DNA of 12,566 bases from Bacteroidetes bacterium HGW-Bacteroidetes-12 (GCA_002841035.1 PHDR01000040.1:1-12566), one strand, 5' to 3'. Positions 1 through 6,666 are shown, counted from the first letter of the stretch. The notes: a model not told the origin generated them from the letters alone. Made by a program: numbers and translations.

Positions 1-1
1 C

Positions 2-85
2 ACTAAAAAAGAATTTGATACTACTTGGGAAGTTCCTTTGAAAGCAAGTTGGCACAAGCAGTTGGTTGGGGTTACGAGTAAATAA
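2..85 (+). CDS. 3' end of an unidentified protein-coding gene (truncated by window edge)
   Basis: Frame 2 is open from the first base of the window to a TAA at 83-85 and encodes 27 residues ending in LVGVTSK. The other two plus frames hit stops early, at 4-6 and within the first 45 bases. The end lies 20 bases from the end of the convergent gene that follows, which is normal spacing for two convergent genes. The segment is too short to name a family: it has two tryptophans and no recognisable motif. That it is coding is an inference from the open frame and the spacing. Confidence 0.4.
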   Translation, partial: TKKEFDTTWEVPLKASWHKQLVGVTSK

Positions 86-105
86 CCAACTACTAAGGAT
101 TATTT

Positions 106-876
106 TTACTTTTGCTTAAAAGCATTTATTGCGTTTCTGGTAAAGTCAGAAAGTACTAATTTTCCGCTCATAGCCGCACGTTCGGTAAGCAGAGTGTCCC
201 AATGTTCTGTTCCTTCCCAAAACACTTTTTTTAGCATACGCATTGCTTCAGGGTTAGATAATGCTAATTTGTTGGCTAACAAATCAATAGCTTCGTCCAT
301 TGCCTCTGTAGAATCAAAAATTTCGGCATAAAGCGATTTTTCTTTAGCCCATTCTGCCGAGTACCATTCCGTAGCATTTATTGCCAACATACTCATTGCC
401 GAAGTGCCTATTTTTCTTTCCACTGCCGGACCAACCACAAAAGGACCGATACCAACCGCTAATTCACTTAACTTAACAGCAGCAAATTTAGTTGCATAAC
501 AATAATCAACAGCACTTGCCATTCCTACACCACCGCCAACCGCTTTTCCTTGCACTCGTCCAATAATAAATTTAGGGCATTTTCGGGCAGCATTAATCAC
601 ATTGGCAAACCCTGAAAAAAATACTTTTCCTGTTTCCATATCAGCTATGGAAATTAATTCATCAAAACTAGCTCCTGCACAAAAAGCCTTATCTCCAGCC
701 GATTTTAGAATAATCACTTTTACTTGATTATTATTTCCTAATTCGGTAATGGTATTAGCTAATTTGTTCAATACTTTTCCAGGTAATGAATTACTCATAG
801 GATGAAAAAATTCTATAGTTGCTATCCCTTTTTCATTAATTTCAAATTTTACGTTTCCTTGTTCTGTTGCGTTCAT
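106..876 (-). CDS. enoyl-CoA hydratase/isomerase (crotonase) family protein
   Basis: A 256-residue crotonase-fold protein, the usual length for the family. It probably acts in the cytoplasm on an acyl-CoA thioester. The oxyanion-hole segments are visible: FCAGASFDEL at residues 65-74 and GKAVGGGVGMASAVDY at 110-125. Of the two catalytic glutamates of classical hydratases, the second is kept (E138 in KLSELAVGIGP). The first, which normally follows the GGG(C/V), is glycine here (G118). The exact reaction is therefore uncertain: hydratase of a branched substrate such as methylglutaconyl-CoA, isomerase, or another crotonase reaction. The frame stays open upstream to an ATG at 939, but that extension (MRMCECVNVAV...) is translated from the intergenic repeats and has no family similarity. 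I chose the ATG at 874-876, preceded by an A-rich TAAACTAAATAAA. It is the last gene of the minus-strand run, 78 bases after the VOC gene. Confidence 0.88.
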   Translation of the reverse strand: MNATEQGNVKFEINEKGIATIEFFHPMSNSLPGKVLNKLANTITELGNNNQVKVIILKSAGDKAFCAGASFDELISIADMETGKVFFSGFANVINAARKCPKFIIGRVQGKAVGGGVGMASAVDYCYATKFAAVKLSELAVGIGPFVVGPAVERKIGTSAMSMLAINATEWYSAEWAKEKSLYAEIFDSTEAMDEAIDLLANKLALSNPEAMRMLKKVFWEGTEHWDTLLTERAAMSGKLVLSDFTRNAINAFKQK

Positions 877-885
877 TTTATTTAG

Positions 886-906
886 TTTAAGTGATGAGTT
901 GTGAGT
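886..906. repeat. short degenerate heptamer array, NNTGAGT type (3 units)
   Basis: Three units in exact 7-base register start at 886 (TTTAAGT), 893 (GATGAGT) and 900 (TGTGAGT). The GATGAGT unit is identical to one in the longer array at 3202. The array lies 10 bases upstream of the chosen start codon of the crotonase gene, on the start-codon side of the gap. With only three units this array would be weak alone. It is supported by the same word and the same period at 3202-3236. Confidence 0.6.
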
Positions 907-912
907 TACTGC

Positions 913-952
913 CACATTCACACATTCACACATTCTCACATCTACACATTAA
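913..952. repeat. octamer tandem array CACATNNN, 5 units
   Basis: Five consecutive 8-base units start at 913, 921, 929, 937 and 945. Each begins with CACAT and the last three bases vary (TCA, TCA, TCT, CTA, TAA). The array ends 2 bases from the stop codon of the VOC gene, read on the minus strand. On that coding strand every unit reads NNNATGTG. Because 8 is not a multiple of 3, ATG appears in all three frames. A second array of the same family, also five units, lies at 1398-1437. Function unknown. Confidence 0.85.
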
Positions 953-954
953 TT

Positions 955-1344
955 TCATTTCTCCTCCGAAAAGGTTAATAAATAGCCATTTACATCAACT
1001 ATGGTAAATTCAATGGTATCGTAAAAGGTACTTTCTAAATCGGAAATAATTTCTACTTCGTTGTTGTATAATTCTTCGTGCAGCTCGGTAATTTTATCTA
1101 CTTGTATGTATAATGTTAATCCTCCACCAGGTTTTTCGCCTTTTAATCTTGGAAGTGCATTGGATAGGCTTCTTTTAGTTTGAAACATCAGTAAAATATC
1201 GCCACGTTTAACCATTGCCCAATCTAATTTACCTTTTTCAGGAACGGTTTTTAATAAGGTAAATCCCAAAATATCAGTATAATATTCAATGGTTTCTTCC
1301 ACATCGTTTACCATTAAGTTGGGAGTAAGTGTTTTTAATTTCAT
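955..1344 (-). CDS. VOC superfamily (glyoxalase/bleomycin-resistance-like) protein
   Basis: A 129-residue protein with the paired beta-alpha-beta-beta-beta layout of vicinal-oxygen-chelate proteins. The first module is near residues 5-55 (LTPNLMVNDVEETIEYYTDILGF, a typical VOC opening) and the second near 75-127 (LTLYIQVDKI through YLLTFSEE). The usual metal ligands of glyoxalase I are not evident: the first-strand position usually held by His is Asn (N9), although a C-terminal Glu (E127) is present. It is therefore more likely a binding-type VOC protein (as in bleomycin-resistance-like members) than a glyoxalase, but substrate and reaction cannot be read from sequence. The ATG at 1342-1344 is the only good start. 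The gene lies 93 bases after the ABC exporter gene, in a gap almost entirely filled by tandem repeats. Confidence 0.85.
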   Translation of the reverse strand: MKLKTLTPNLMVNDVEETIEYYTDILGFTLLKTVPEKGKLDWAMVKRGDILLMFQTKRSLSNALPRLKGEKPGGGLTLYIQVDKITELHEELYNNEVEIISDLESTFYDTIEFTIVDVNGYLLTFSEEK

Positions 1345-1353
1345 ATGTTTGAA

Positions 1354-1388
1354 GTTAATTGTTAATGGTTATTAGTTAATTGTTATCC
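1354..1388. repeat. heptamer tandem array GTTANNN (consensus GTTAATT), 5 units
   Basis: Five units in exact 7-base register start at 1354, 1361, 1368, 1375 and 1382. All begin GTTA, and two are identical (GTTAATT). The others end in ATG, TTA and TCC. The array begins 9 bases from the VOC start codon. On the minus (coding) strand the unit reads AATTAAC, so TAA stops fall in all three frames. It sits beside the octamer array at 1398, separated by 9 bases. Confidence 0.8.
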
Positions 1389-1397
1389 ATAAATTTG

Positions 1398-1437
1398 CAC
1401 ATTCACACATCCACACATTTTCACATTTTCACATCTC
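1398..1437. repeat. octamer tandem array CACATNNN, 5 units
   Basis: Five consecutive octamers start at 1398, 1406, 1414, 1422 and 1430. All carry the CACAT core, with variable ends TCA, CCA, TTT, TTT and CTC. The array abuts the stop codon of the ABC transporter gene (1438-1440) with no spacer. Core, period and copy number match the array at 913-952, and in both gaps the octamers lie at the stop-codon side. No dyad symmetry is seen, so it is not a terminator hairpin. Confidence 0.87.
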
Positions 1438-3198
1438 CTATACCGCTGTTAGTTGCAAAGTACTTAAATTTTTATAAATTCCGTTTTCTTTTTTTACTAA
1501 TTCTGCGTGTGTGCCTCGTTCTTTAATTTTTCCGTTATCCAACACAATTATTGTATCGGCATTTTTTATGGTTGAAAGTCGGTGGGCAATAACAATAGAA
1601 GTTCTGCCTTCCATTAAGCGTTCTAAGGCTTCTTGCACCAATCGTTCGCTTTCAGAATCTAACGCACTTGTGGCTTCATCTAACACTAAAATGGAAGGGT
1701 CTTTTAAAATAGCTCTGGCAATGGCAACACGTTGTTTTTGTCCGCCCGAAAGTTGAATGCCTCTGTCGCCAACTAAGGTTTCAAATTTTTCTGGAAAACT
1801 TTCAATAAACTCTAATGCATTGGCTTTTTTAGCCGCCTCAAAAATTTCTTCATCGGTTGCACCAGGCTTTCCATATTCAATGTTTTCTTTAATTGAACCG
1901 CCAAAAAGCATTACTTCTTGTGGTACAATTGCCATTTGATTTCTAATTTGCGATAATTCGTAATTGTTCAATTCTTTTCCATCAATGGTGATGTTCCCTG
2001 TTTCTGGGTCATAAAACCGAAATACTAACCCAGCTATGGTTGTTTTTCCTGAACCAGAAGGACCAACAATGGCTATTTGTTTGCCTTTTTCAACGCTAAA
2101 TGACACCTCTTTTAATACCTGAATATCCCTTCGTGAAGGATAAGAAAAACTCACGTTATTGAATGTTAAATTTCCTTCAATTTTTATGGATGATGATTTT
2201 TCGAGAGTAACATTTTCGGTGGTTTCATCTAAAATATCCATTAGGTTTTCGGTTGCTCCTATGGCTTTTTGTAATTGCGAAAATAAATCGGCAGAACCAG
2301 CAAAAGAAAATCCAAGTAATGCAGAATAAATAGCAAAAGAAAGTAATTCACCTAATGTAATAACTTCGTTTTGAACCATGTGCAATCCATACCAAATTAT
2401 AGAAACAATGGCAGCTCCAGCAGCAAACATAATTAAACCAATAAAAACACCTCTCCATAAGGCTCTTTTTATTGATGTTTTCACAGAGCTATCTATGCTT
2501 TTTTTGTACCTTGAAATTTCAAAAAACTCATTGGCATAGGCTTTAACACTGGCAATTCCGTGCAGCGTTTCATCAACTACTGTGTTTGATTCGGCAATAT
2601 CGTCTTGGGCTTCTTTTGATAATTTTTTGATGTATTTGCCAAAGAAAATGCCAATGATTGCCACCACAGGAATTACGGCTATCATAAAAACAGTTAATCG
2701 AGCAGATATGAACAATAAAAAAAACATTCCAACAGGAATGGTTATAAATTGGCGAATAAACTCGGCTATGGTTGTTGTAAAGGTATCTTGCAAAAGCGAA
2801 ATATCGGAAGTAATTCTACTACTTAATTCTCCCACACGTCTTTTAGAAAAATAACTCATCGGTGAGGAAATTAAGTGTTTATAGGTGGTCATTCTTAACA
2901 AAGCCAATGCTTTATAGGTTACTAATCCAAACAAATAAACCCTTAGAAAAGATAAAATGGCGGTTACTAAAAAAATGCCAACTAATAATAAGGTAAAAGT
3001 GTTTACTGTGTTTTTGTCGGCTGCGTTTACCGAATCAATCAAATCGCCCAACACTTTAGGAAAAGCCATCGTAATTACGCTCGAAACGAGTAATACAAGC
3101 ATACCAAAAATAAAAGGTGTTTTAAAAGGTTTGATGAATCGAAAAACACGCATTGCTTTTTTTGTTGCTTCTTTTGAAAATTTTTTCTTTTTAGCCAT
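1438..3198 (-). CDS. ABC exporter half-transporter, fused permease and ATPase (MsbA/ABCB type)
   Basis: A 586-residue inner-membrane half-transporter, the standard length for type IV (MsbA-like) exporters, expected to work as a homodimer. Residues about 28-305 hold six hydrophobic segments. The nucleotide-binding domain covers about 340-580 and all its motifs are intact: A-loop tyrosine Y353, Walker A GPSGSGKTT (379-387), Q-loop Q427, signature LSGGQ (483-487), Walker B ILVLDE (503-508), D-loop SALD (511-514) and H-loop H539. Candidate substrates are lipids, drugs or peptides; nothing in the sequence decides. The N-terminus is strongly basic (MAKKKKFSK). The start ATG at 3196-3198 lies 3 bases from a heptamer array, and the gene follows the oxygenase gene by 64 bases. 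The octamer array begins directly at its stop codon. Confidence 0.95.
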   Translation of the reverse strand: MAKKKKFSKEATKKAMRVFRFIKPFKTPFIFGMLVLLVSSVITMAFPKVLGDLIDSVNAADKNTVNTFTLLLVGIFLVTAILSFLRVYLFGLVTYKALALLRMTTYKHLISSPMSYFSKRRVGELSSRITSDISLLQDTFTTTIAEFIRQFITIPVGMFFLLFISARLTVFMIAVIPVVAIIGIFFGKYIKKLSKEAQDDIAESNTVVDETLHGIASVKAYANEFFEISRYKKSIDSSVKTSIKRALWRGVFIGLIMFAAGAAIVSIIWYGLHMVQNEVITLGELLSFAIYSALLGFSFAGSADLFSQLQKAIGATENLMDILDETTENVTLEKSSSIKIEGNLTFNNVSFSYPSRRDIQVLKEVSFSVEKGKQIAIVGPSGSGKTTIAGLVFRFYDPETGNITIDGKELNNYELSQIRNQMAIVPQEVMLFGGSIKENIEYGKPGATDEEIFEAAKKANALEFIESFPEKFETLVGDRGIQLSGGQKQRVAIARAILKDPSILVLDEATSALDSESERLVQEALERLMEGRTSIVIAHRLSTIKNADTIIVLDNGKIKERGTHAELVKKENGIYKNLSTLQLTAV

Positions 3199-3201
3199 TT
3201 A

Positions 3202-3250
3202 GTTGAGTGATGAGTTTTGAGTGGTGAGTTTTGAGTGGTGATGAATGAAA
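3202..3250. repeat. heptamer tandem array NNTGAGT, 5 perfect plus 2 decayed units
   Basis: Units start every 7 bases at 3202, 3209, 3216, 3223 and 3230. All end in TGAGT, with leading pairs GT, GA, TT, GG and TT. Two decayed units follow in register at 3237 (GGTGATG) and 3244 (AATGAAA). The array starts 3 bases upstream of the ABC transporter start codon and fills most of the 64-base gap to the oxygenase gene. On the coding (minus) strand the unit reads ACTCANN. It contains no hairpin. Confidence 0.83.
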
Positions 3251-3262
3251 AATCCCACACCT

Positions 3263-4081
3263 TTATTTTTTCTTATTCTTATCCTGAAAATCTAACGATT
3301 TAACGCCTAATTTGTTCAACATCTTTTTTATGGTAATTTTTAGCGGTTCTTTTATAGATGTTGCCATTTTTTTAACAGCAGAATCGTCAGGACGAGAAAC
3401 AAAACGAGAGTCGCTATAATTAAACCCTTCACCTACTTCGGTGAAATAATACGTATAAAAAGATTTTCTGGTTTCTCCTTCAGGAATGGTTATTTTTGAG
3501 TAGCCATGAGGCGAGTTTTCATCGGTTAAAAAAATAACTGCACGGTTAAAATCGCACGGCACTTTGGCTTCGCACTGGGTCATTTTTTTATCCCACAATT
3601 CTAAATTTCCACCATATTCGGGTTTCCAGTTTTTATTCAAATAAATTAATAAATTAATTCTTCGCCATAAATTTTGGGCTGGATTGTAATTTACATCAAT
3701 ATGCACATCTACATAACTTCCGTCTTTGCCTTGATGCACGCCAGAGCCTAACGAGTCATCGGTTGTTTTAAGTCCTTTAATGCCTGTTATTTTTTCAATA
3801 AACAGGTACATTTCGGGCGAGCCAACCACTTTTTTAAGTTCGCTAAATGCGGGATGAAAACGCTCAAAATGATAATCTTCCGATTTGTTTTCATTAATGC
3901 TTTTTCGCTTCACATTTAAGGTGTCTATTTTTGGGAAATTTTCATATAAAGTAGTTGCTAATTCATCTGTTAAAAAATTAGGTAACACTACGTATTTACA
4001 AGGTTTAGCTGAATTAAAATCTTGTTTTAACTGTTCTATTTTTTCTTGCGTTAAATAAATGGAATTAATGCTGTTTTGCAT
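3263..4081 (-). CDS. 2-oxoglutarate/Fe(II)-dependent oxygenase (prolyl-hydroxylase-like fold)
   Basis: A 272-residue protein with the facial-triad signature of 2OG-Fe(II) oxygenases. The HxD is at H127/D129 (YVDVHIDVNYNP), the distal histidine is H192 (SPHGYSK), and R205 (RKSFYTYY), 13 residues further, is placed to bind the 2-oxoglutarate carboxylate. The stretch NLLIYLNKNW...GGNLELWD (143-164) is characteristic of the P4H-like 2OG-Fe(II) oxygenase superfamily. The target (protein residue or small molecule) cannot be told. Related bacterial proteins are often annotated simply as 2OG-Fe(II) oxygenase. The C-terminus is lysine-rich (DKNKKK). It starts at ATG 4079-4081, 43 bases after the Omp85 gene, and is followed by the ABC exporter. 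No tandem array is present in the gap upstream of it. Confidence 0.88.
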   Translation of the reverse strand: MQNSINSIYLTQEKIEQLKQDFNSAKPCKYVVLPNFLTDELATTLYENFPKIDTLNVKRKSINENKSEDYHFERFHPAFSELKKVVGSPEMYLFIEKITGIKGLKTTDDSLGSGVHQGKDGSYVDVHIDVNYNPAQNLWRRINLLIYLNKNWKPEYGGNLELWDKKMTQCEAKVPCDFNRAVIFLTDENSPHGYSKITIPEGETRKSFYTYYFTEVGEGFNYSDSRFVSRPDDSAVKKMATSIKEPLKITIKKMLNKLGVKSLDFQDKNKKK

Positions 4082-4124
4082 ATACTGTTTCTTAGTTAAG
4101 TAGGCAAAATTAACAATTTTATCC

Positions 4125-5864
4125 TTAAAAAAAGTTTACAAACCCAAAGTGTATTTTTGCCGACCTAAATTGAACAGGATTGTCAAATTGCTTGCCTACG
4201 GCATAACTTACAGAAAAAATACCAGCATTTGTTTCAAAACTCATTCCTAAACCAAAACTGAACGGTCTATCCGATAAAAAATTATCTTTTGTATTTTTTT
4301 CATAATACGCAGCATCTGTAAAAAGATACAAAAAAGAATTTTGCTCTAAAATAAAACGATATTCAAGCGTTTGAATGGAATAGAAAGAAGCAAAAATAGC
4401 TTCCTCATCAACACCACGCAATGTTTTCAACCCTCCAATTCTGAGCAATTCATTATCAAACAAATTTTCATTGAATGTATAGCCTGTTTGTGCTCCTAAT
4501 TTTATTACACTTCGTTTTCGAAGAGGAAAATAAACAGCTAAATCTGAATTAAAAGTATAGAGCGTTGAATTTAGGTTTAATCCATCATAGAGCTGCTCGT
4601 TTATTTGAGCGTTCTTTCTTATTTTTTTATTTCCCAAAGAACCTTTTATATCAATTTCGTAGCCTTTTCTTGGATTTAATCTATAATCAAGATTAGCATT
4701 ATAAACACCTATGCCATAAAGTTGGGTTGAAATATCAGCAAATGAAGGTAAAACGGTGAGTGAAGAAAAACCAGTTTGGGTAAGTAAATTTGATGTTTTA
4801 TTGTGATAAAATAAGCTGAAATAATTATTTCCTTTTAAAATATACCTTACACCAATTTTATTAAAAATATCAATATAAGTGCTATCTCTTTTGTATAAAT
4901 TAAAATTATAATCGAATCCAAAAGGAGAATTTAACACAAATGGATACACTAAATTTAATTTTAAATCTTGCGAATTATTTTGAATGGCACGCCAATTAAA
5001 ATCTATTTCTTCCCCTTTCTTGAATGAATTCATTAAATTCAGCTTTACATCTCCATTAAAACGTACTTTTCCTGTTTCATCAGGAACAATTCCAATAATG
5101 CCATTAAAACGACTTGCATTCTTCTTTTTAAGCAGCATCACAATTTTCGCATTTTTTTCGCTGAAGTATATTTTAGGTGGTTGCACCTCTGTAATAAATG
5201 GAATTTCTTTGATTCGTGTACTCATTTTTCGTACTGCTGATTCATTGTATAAATCATTTTCCTTTATTTTAATATAATTTTTAATATATTGATCGGAAAC
5301 GGTTGCTGTTCCTTTTATAATAACACTATCTATTTTATATAAGTTGTTTTTTTCAATATGAACCAAACCTGAAAGGGTATTATTTTCAACAACAACACTA
5401 TCTAAGCGAATACTTGCAAACGGATACCCATTATTTTCATAAAAAGCAATTACCTTTTCATAAAAGTTGTGCAGTTGTTTTTGATTAAAAGGCTTGTTAT
5501 TATAGAGTTTATCACGAAATCCAATTTTACTCAACACGCCTTCATCAATGGTTTGGGTTCGGAGTGATGTCCATTTATATTGTCTTCCTAAATGAAAGTA
5601 AGCAACAAAATTTGAGCTATCAACAATAATACTATCTACCGAATTGGTTAAAAATGACCGTAAAGAAAGCTGTTTATTAATGTTAATCAACTCATTTTTA
5701 AGACCTGCAAATGTTGTGGAAGCGTTGAACGTAAAAAGTTCCTTTTGTTGTTTTTGTGTTAAGGAAGTATCATTAAACTGAATAGATAACCTAATATTCT
5801 GAGCTTTTGAAAATCCAAAAACAAGTAAAAAAGAAAGTAGTAAATATGTTCGTTTAAATTTCAA
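4125..5864 (-). CDS. Omp85/BamA-TamA family outer-membrane protein
   Basis: A 579-residue exported protein. Residues 1-21 form a signal peptide (basic MKFKR, hydrophobic LLLSFLLVFGF, then SKA before Q22). Periplasmic POTRA-like modules follow at about 90-173 and 174-246. A beta-barrel occupies about 250-579, with alternating aromatic strands and a terminal Phe (FGFVNFF). The Omp85 loop-6 motif appears as LRGVDE at 482-487. Members insert or translocate proteins in the outer membrane. This one has fewer POTRAs than BamA, so it is more likely an accessory Omp85 (TamA-like) than the essential BamA. The start is TTG at 5862-5864: no in-frame ATG lies upstream before the ung stop codon, and the signal peptide requires a start here. 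The ung stop at 5901 is in the same frame, 36 bases before it. Confidence 0.88.
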   Translation of the reverse strand: MKFKRTYLLLSFLLVFGFSKAQNIRLSIQFNDTSLTQKQQKELFTFNASTTFAGLKNELININKQLSLRSFLTNSVDSIIVDSSNFVAYFHLGRQYKWTSLRTQTIDEGVLSKIGFRDKLYNNKPFNQKQLHNFYEKVIAFYENNGYPFASIRLDSVVVENNTLSGLVHIEKNNLYKIDSVIIKGTATVSDQYIKNYIKIKENDLYNESAVRKMSTRIKEIPFITEVQPPKIYFSEKNAKIVMLLKKKNASRFNGIIGIVPDETGKVRFNGDVKLNLMNSFKKGEEIDFNWRAIQNNSQDLKLNLVYPFVLNSPFGFDYNFNLYKRDSTYIDIFNKIGVRYILKGNNYFSLFYHNKTSNLLTQTGFSSLTVLPSFADISTQLYGIGVYNANLDYRLNPRKGYEIDIKGSLGNKKIRKNAQINEQLYDGLNLNSTLYTFNSDLAVYFPLRKRSVIKLGAQTGYTFNENLFDNELLRIGGLKTLRGVDEEAIFASFYSIQTLEYRFILEQNSFLYLFTDAAYYEKNTKDNFLSDRPFSFGLGMSFETNAGIFSVSYAVGKQFDNPVQFRSAKIHFGFVNFF

Positions 5865-5900
5865 TATGTAAAGTTTATGAAGTCTTAACTCTAATCCTAA

Positions 5901-6572
5901 TCAATTATTATTGGTGATTTCCCAATCAATTTCTTTCAACCCCTGTTTTTTTAGTAGTTCATTTGTTTTTGAAAAATGTTTGCATCCAAAAAAACCATTG
6001 TATGCCGAAAAAGGAGAAGGATGAGCGGCTTTTAACACAAAATGCTTGTTGCTGTCAATTAAATCTGCTTTTTGTTGAGCAAATTTTCCCCAAAGTAAAA
6101 AAACGACACCCTTTTTGTGTGCTGAAATAGTTTTAATTACAGCATCTGTAAAAATTTCCCAACCTAGTTTTTGATGTGAATTTGGTTCACCTTTTCTAAC
6201 CGTAAGCGTTGTGTTTAATAATAAAACACCTTGTTTTGCCCAACTTGATAAATTTCCGTTTTTTGGGATAGGCAATCCTAAATCAGTGTTCAACTCCTTA
6301 AAAATATTTTTTAGGGAGGGAGGAATTTTAACCCCTTCTAACACAGAAAAACTCAATCCATGAGCTTGAGCTTCGCCATGATAAGGGTCTTGTCCTAAAA
6401 TTACCACTTTAGTTGCAGCAAATGAAGTTATATTAAAAGCATTAAATATAGTGTTTTCTGGAGGATAAACAATAAAATTACTTTTTTCTTCATGAAGAAC
6501 ACTACGTAATTTTATAAAATAAGCAGCAGAAAATTCCTTATTCAAATGTATATTCCAATCAGTTTTCAACAT
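5901..6572 (-). CDS. ung: uracil-DNA glycosylase, family 1
   Basis: A 223-residue cytoplasmic repair enzyme that removes uracil from DNA to start base-excision repair. It is full length for family 1. The water-activating loop GQDPYHG (60-66) contains catalytic Asp D62. F75 in HGLSFSV stacks on uracil, N120 in LLLNTTLTV recognises uracil, and the minor-groove loop HPSPFSAYNGFFG (184-196) contains catalytic His H184. All key residues are intact. The start ATG at 6570-6572 gives the expected N-terminus. The gene heads the minus-strand run and is transcribed divergently from the small lipoprotein gene. A perfect inverted repeat lies 30 bases upstream. Confidence 0.97.
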   Translation of the reverse strand: MLKTDWNIHLNKEFSAAYFIKLRSVLHEEKSNFIVYPPENTIFNAFNITSFAATKVVILGQDPYHGEAQAHGLSFSVLEGVKIPPSLKNIFKELNTDLGLPIPKNGNLSSWAKQGVLLLNTTLTVRKGEPNSHQKLGWEIFTDAVIKTISAHKKGVVFLLWGKFAQQKADLIDSNKHFVLKAAHPSPFSAYNGFFGCKHFSKTNELLKKQGLKEIDWEITNNN

Positions 6573-6601
6573 AAATAAAACTTAATTCACAATAGATTAA
6601 G

Positions 6602-6627
6602 ATGCAAAACAACTACTTATTTTGCAT
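6602..6627. promoter_or_regulatory. perfect inverted repeat ATGCAAAA-N10-TTTTGCAT in a divergent intergenic region
   Basis: The arms at 6602-6609 and 6620-6627 are exact reverse complements, with a 10-base spacer. The centre-to-centre distance of 18 bases is close to two helical turns, which would suit a dimeric regulator. It lies between two divergent genes, 30 bases upstream of ung and 72 bases upstream of the lipoprotein ATG. It is unlikely to be a terminator, since no gene reads towards it. It is an operator candidate only by position and symmetry. Confidence 0.4.
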
Positions 6628-6666
6628 TTTGTTAATAAAAAAGAAAATGATATTATTTTTTTTCTT

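Noticed and set aside
913..1437. Octamer and heptamer arrays as a CRISPR array
   Set aside because: Units are 7-8 bases with no spacers of 25-40 bases and no cas genes nearby.
1511..1939. Open plus-strand frames antisense to the ABC transporter
   Set aside because: They run opposite to a gene with all ABC motifs intact, show no family features, and have compositions expected of a reverse complement.
2582..3202. Further plus-strand open frames (2582-2854, 2957-3202) opposite the ABC membrane domain
   Set aside because: Shadow frames of the permease region; hydrophobic codons read backwards, with no independent signal.
3202..3250. Heptamer array as a terminator or hairpin
   Set aside because: The repeats are direct, without complementary arms or a following T run on the coding strand.
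3075..3260. A 61-codon minus frame overlapping the ABC gene start and the heptamer array
   Set aside because: It is out of frame with the transporter and its N-terminal part is translated repeat sequence; no support as a gene.
6577..6608. Possible ung promoter on the minus strand (TTTG, 20-base spacer, TAAGTTTT)
   Set aside because: The spacing fits, but the -7 box has a mismatch and transcription would begin at or inside the start codon, so I did not call it.
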